A stretch of 6,242 nucleotides of DNA from Archaeoglobales archaeon. GTDB taxonomy: Archaea > Halobacteriota > Archaeoglobi > Archaeoglobales > Archaeoglobaceae. A program made the position numbers and the translations under genes. The stretch is taken from assembly GCA_003663055.1 (NCBI GenBank), contig QMZF01000066.1, positions 1-6,242 of the forward strand, written 5' to 3'. A model generated the notes under the pieces. The model was not told where the DNA came from. It searched no databases and saw nothing but the letters and a program-made list of their open reading frames with translations. This document shows positions 5,309-6,242 of this stretch, in pieces; the stretch's first letter is position 1, and each line of letters begins with the position of its first letter.

Positions 5309-5712
5309 TTTATCAAACCCCGTTTCTTCAGATATTTTATAACCTCTTCTCTAAGCTCTTCAATTTGTTTGAGATAATTTAGAACGTCGTCTTTGGTGTA
5401 GCTCTTCGGAATAGAAGTATAAGGGTGAAATTCGGCTGCAATTCTGAACTTTGCAAGCCTCTCAAAGAGTTCGGAGTAATCCCTGTTAAGATAACCCAAG
5501 ACGTAATATTCTTTCAGAATCAGACTCTTCTCCCTGTGATCCTTAACGTAAAATCTGTTTATGGCAATCTTCAAGGTGTTTACAAGGTTTTCTGCTGCAA
5601 GCCAGATAAAATACAGAGCCTCGTCAATTCTGTTCTCGTTGAGAAATCTTCCAGCAAGGTTTGTCTGGTCATCTATTTTAGCCAGCGCCTCTGCAATCTT
5701 TTTCTTCACCAT
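5305..5712 (-). CDS. HEPN-domain protein, probable RNase toxin of a HEPN/MNT pair
   Basis: A 135-residue, all-helical HEPN protein, the usual length for the stand-alone family. It contains the ribonuclease motif KFRIAAEFHPY, that is Arg90-x5-His96-x-Tyr98. In studied HepT toxins R-x4-6-H cuts RNA and the tyrosine two places after the His is the residue AMPylated by the partner; both features are present. The N-terminal half has the HEPN pattern of a long helix with FIWLAAENLVNTLKIAINR. The ATG at 5712 follows a good Shine-Dalgarno (GAGGTG, 9 bases before it) and a TATA box, so the start is well supported. It is first in the operon and overlaps the nucleotidyltransferase gene by GTGA. A toxin role is inferred; many archaeal HEPN/MNT pairs are untested. 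Confidence 0.9.
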   Translation of the reverse strand: MVKKKIAEALAKIDDQTNLAGRFLNENRIDEALYFIWLAAENLVNTLKIAINRFYVKDHREKSLILKEYYVLGYLNRDYSELFERLAKFRIAAEFHPYTSIPKSYTKDDVLNYLKQIEELREEVIKYLKKRGLIK

Positions 5713-5721
5713 TCTACTTTA

Positions 5722-5727
5722 CACCTC
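5722..5727 (-). promoter_or_regulatory. Shine-Dalgarno of the HEPN gene
   Basis: The minus strand reads GAGGTG nine bases before the ATG. It is the clearest ribosome-binding site in the window. The other genes look leaderless, so this operon is translated from a leadered mRNA. Confidence 0.6.
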
Positions 5728-5754
5728 GTTAACTTCAGTTAATGATTTGTTAAC
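5728..5754. promoter_or_regulatory. Probable operator: three GTTAAC-type sites at helical-turn spacing
   Basis: GTTAAC at 5728-5733, GTTAAT at 5738-5743 and GTTAAC at 5749-5754 are spaced 10 and 11 bases apart, so they lie on one face of the helix. Two are perfect palindromes. They sit between the TATA box and the start codon of the HEPN gene and cover the expected transcription start (about 5737), where a bound protein would block initiation. The winged-HTH of the nucleotidyltransferase is the obvious candidate binder. This is inference. Confidence 0.5.
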
Positions 5755-5757
5755 TAA

Positions 5758-5776
5758 AGTTTATAAAATTTTTTGA
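5758..5776 (-). promoter_or_regulatory. BRE/TATA promoter of the HEPN/MNT operon
   Basis: The minus strand reads AAAAAATTTTATAAAC, with TTTATAAA at 5760-5767 as the TATA core. It is about 50 bases before the HEPN start, leaving a leader of roughly 25 bases that carries the Shine-Dalgarno. Confidence 0.6.
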
Positions 5777-5784
5777 CTGGGATG

Positions 5785-5844
5785 TTAGAGTAAGTCCTTT
5801 CCCTCGAGTTTCATAGAAATCCTGATATTATCTGGAAGCTCCAT
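5785..5844 (-). other. Short protein-like reading, 19 codons, significance unclear
   Basis: The minus strand reads MELPDNIRISMKLEGKDLL and a stop, ending just before the HEPN promoter. The frame is open upstream to 5889. The codons resemble the real genes nearby, so it could be the tail of a deleted gene. The plus strand over the same bases also reads without stops (ending SSIELNRA) and may be the start of the integrase relic. I cannot decide between these. Confidence 0.15.
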
Positions 5845-5862
5845 TGAGCTAAATCGAGCGTA

Positions 5863-6242
5863 GTGGAGGAATATTTCAAATACAGGACCTCAAAAAATCA
5901 AATCCCAGAAATCGGAATATTGGATAAGAAAGTCCATAACCGACTTCCTGAAGTTCAGCAACCATAGAGGGATAAGTTCTTGGAATTCCAGAACTGGTAT
6001 AAGGCAAACTACGGCTTCGAAGCTCAGGCAAAGTACCACAGCAACCTCAGAAACTTCCTAGAATGGCTCTATAAGAAGACAGGAAATCCCGCTTTCAGGG
6101 AGATGAAGGAGATCCTGGAACCGCCAAAGAAGAACTCGAAGAAGCTCAATCCCATCCTCCTTAGGGAGGTTGACATCCACAACTTGGTACTGGCAGTATG
6201 GAGACAGGAGAAGGATCCTTACTTCAAGTTGAAGCACATAGC
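5863..6242 (+). pseudogene. Archaeal tyrosine recombinase/integrase, N-terminal part, frameshifted, runs off the window
   Basis: Three consecutive pieces give the N-terminal half of an archaeal phage-type integrase. VEEYFKYRTSKNQIPE is read from a GTG at 5863. KSEYWIRKSITDFLKFSNHRG (about 5909-5971) follows in the next frame. Then the first frame resumes at 5968 with RDKFLEFQNWYKANYGFEAQ and stays open for 91 codons to the edge. These match the SAM-like core-binding domain (helices with FLKFSN, FLEFQNW, YHSNLRNFLEWLYK), then LREVDIHNLV, which begins the catalytic domain. The catalytic R-H-R-Y residues would lie beyond the window. The two shifts cancel and a TAG at 5965 closes the first frame, so the gene is broken or the sequence has two errors. 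No start codon with a promoter is evident. Integrases of this class usually integrate elements into tRNA genes. Confidence 0.75.

Noticed and set aside
4204..5712. A CBASS-like or ubiquitin-like defence operon (nucleotidyltransferase plus E1)
   Set aside because: The nucleotidyltransferase is of the minimal MNT type with a HEPN partner, not a CD-NTase, and the E1-like piece is a broken relic with no E2, JAB or effector nearby.
5425..5776. Plus-strand ORFs opposite the HEPN gene
   Set aside because: They overlap a gene with clear motifs and run through its promoter; their translations have no family features.
1..6242. CRISPR array or tandem repeat region
   Set aside because: No regularly spaced repeat longer than the 6-base GTTAAC sites was seen on reading both strands.

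Overview
The window reads as chromosomal DNA of a hyperthermophilic euryarchaeon, most likely an Archaeoglobales member. The reasons are an archaeal MCM helicase carrying an intein, AT-rich BRE/TATA promoters about 25-35 bases before start codons, leaderless-looking genes, T-run terminators, AGA/AGG-dominated arginine codons, and an archaeal HEPN/nucleotidyltransferase pair. The genus is an inference; no rRNA marker is present.

Layout. (1) 3-1991 (+) is the 3' part of mcm. The first 373 codons are the rest of an intein whose start lies outside the window; its protein-splicing blocks look intact, but its homing-endonuclease domain is cut down. The last 289 codons are the C-extein: presensor-1 hairpin, sensor 1, arginine finger, sensor 2 and winged helix. 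(2) 2065-2601 (+) is a complete Vps29/MJ0936-like metallophosphoesterase. (3) 2757-3128 (+) is a small unrecognised protein behind its own TATA box. (4) 3129-3777 has no intact protein gene. It holds a minus-strand tRNA-like transcription unit (TATA, canonical T-arm, T-run terminator, but a perfect 24-base palindrome where the anticodon arm should be) and then what look like decayed plus-strand coding remnants. (5) 3778-4149 (+) is a small Ig-like beta-sandwich protein. (6) 4204-4374 (-) is a clear relic of a ThiF/MoeB (E1-like) gene, frameshifted and truncated. (7) 4445-5712 (-) is a two-gene operon with a 4-base GTGA overlap: a HEPN protein with an R-x5-H-x-Y motif, then a winged-HTH plus minimal nucleotidyltransferase protein. 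This is a HepT/MntA-type toxin-antitoxin arrangement. Three GTTAAC-type sites one helical turn apart lie between its TATA box and start codon. (8) 5863-6242 (+) is the N-terminal part of an archaeal tyrosine recombinase with frameshifts, running off the right edge.

How it fits together. The left third is conserved housekeeping DNA (replicative helicase, phosphoesterase). From about 3250 rightward the picture changes to accessory DNA: a tRNA-like locus, several broken genes, a toxin-antitoxin pair and a broken integrase. A plausible but unproven reading is an old integrated element that has largely decayed, with the HEPN/MNT pair as its best preserved cargo.
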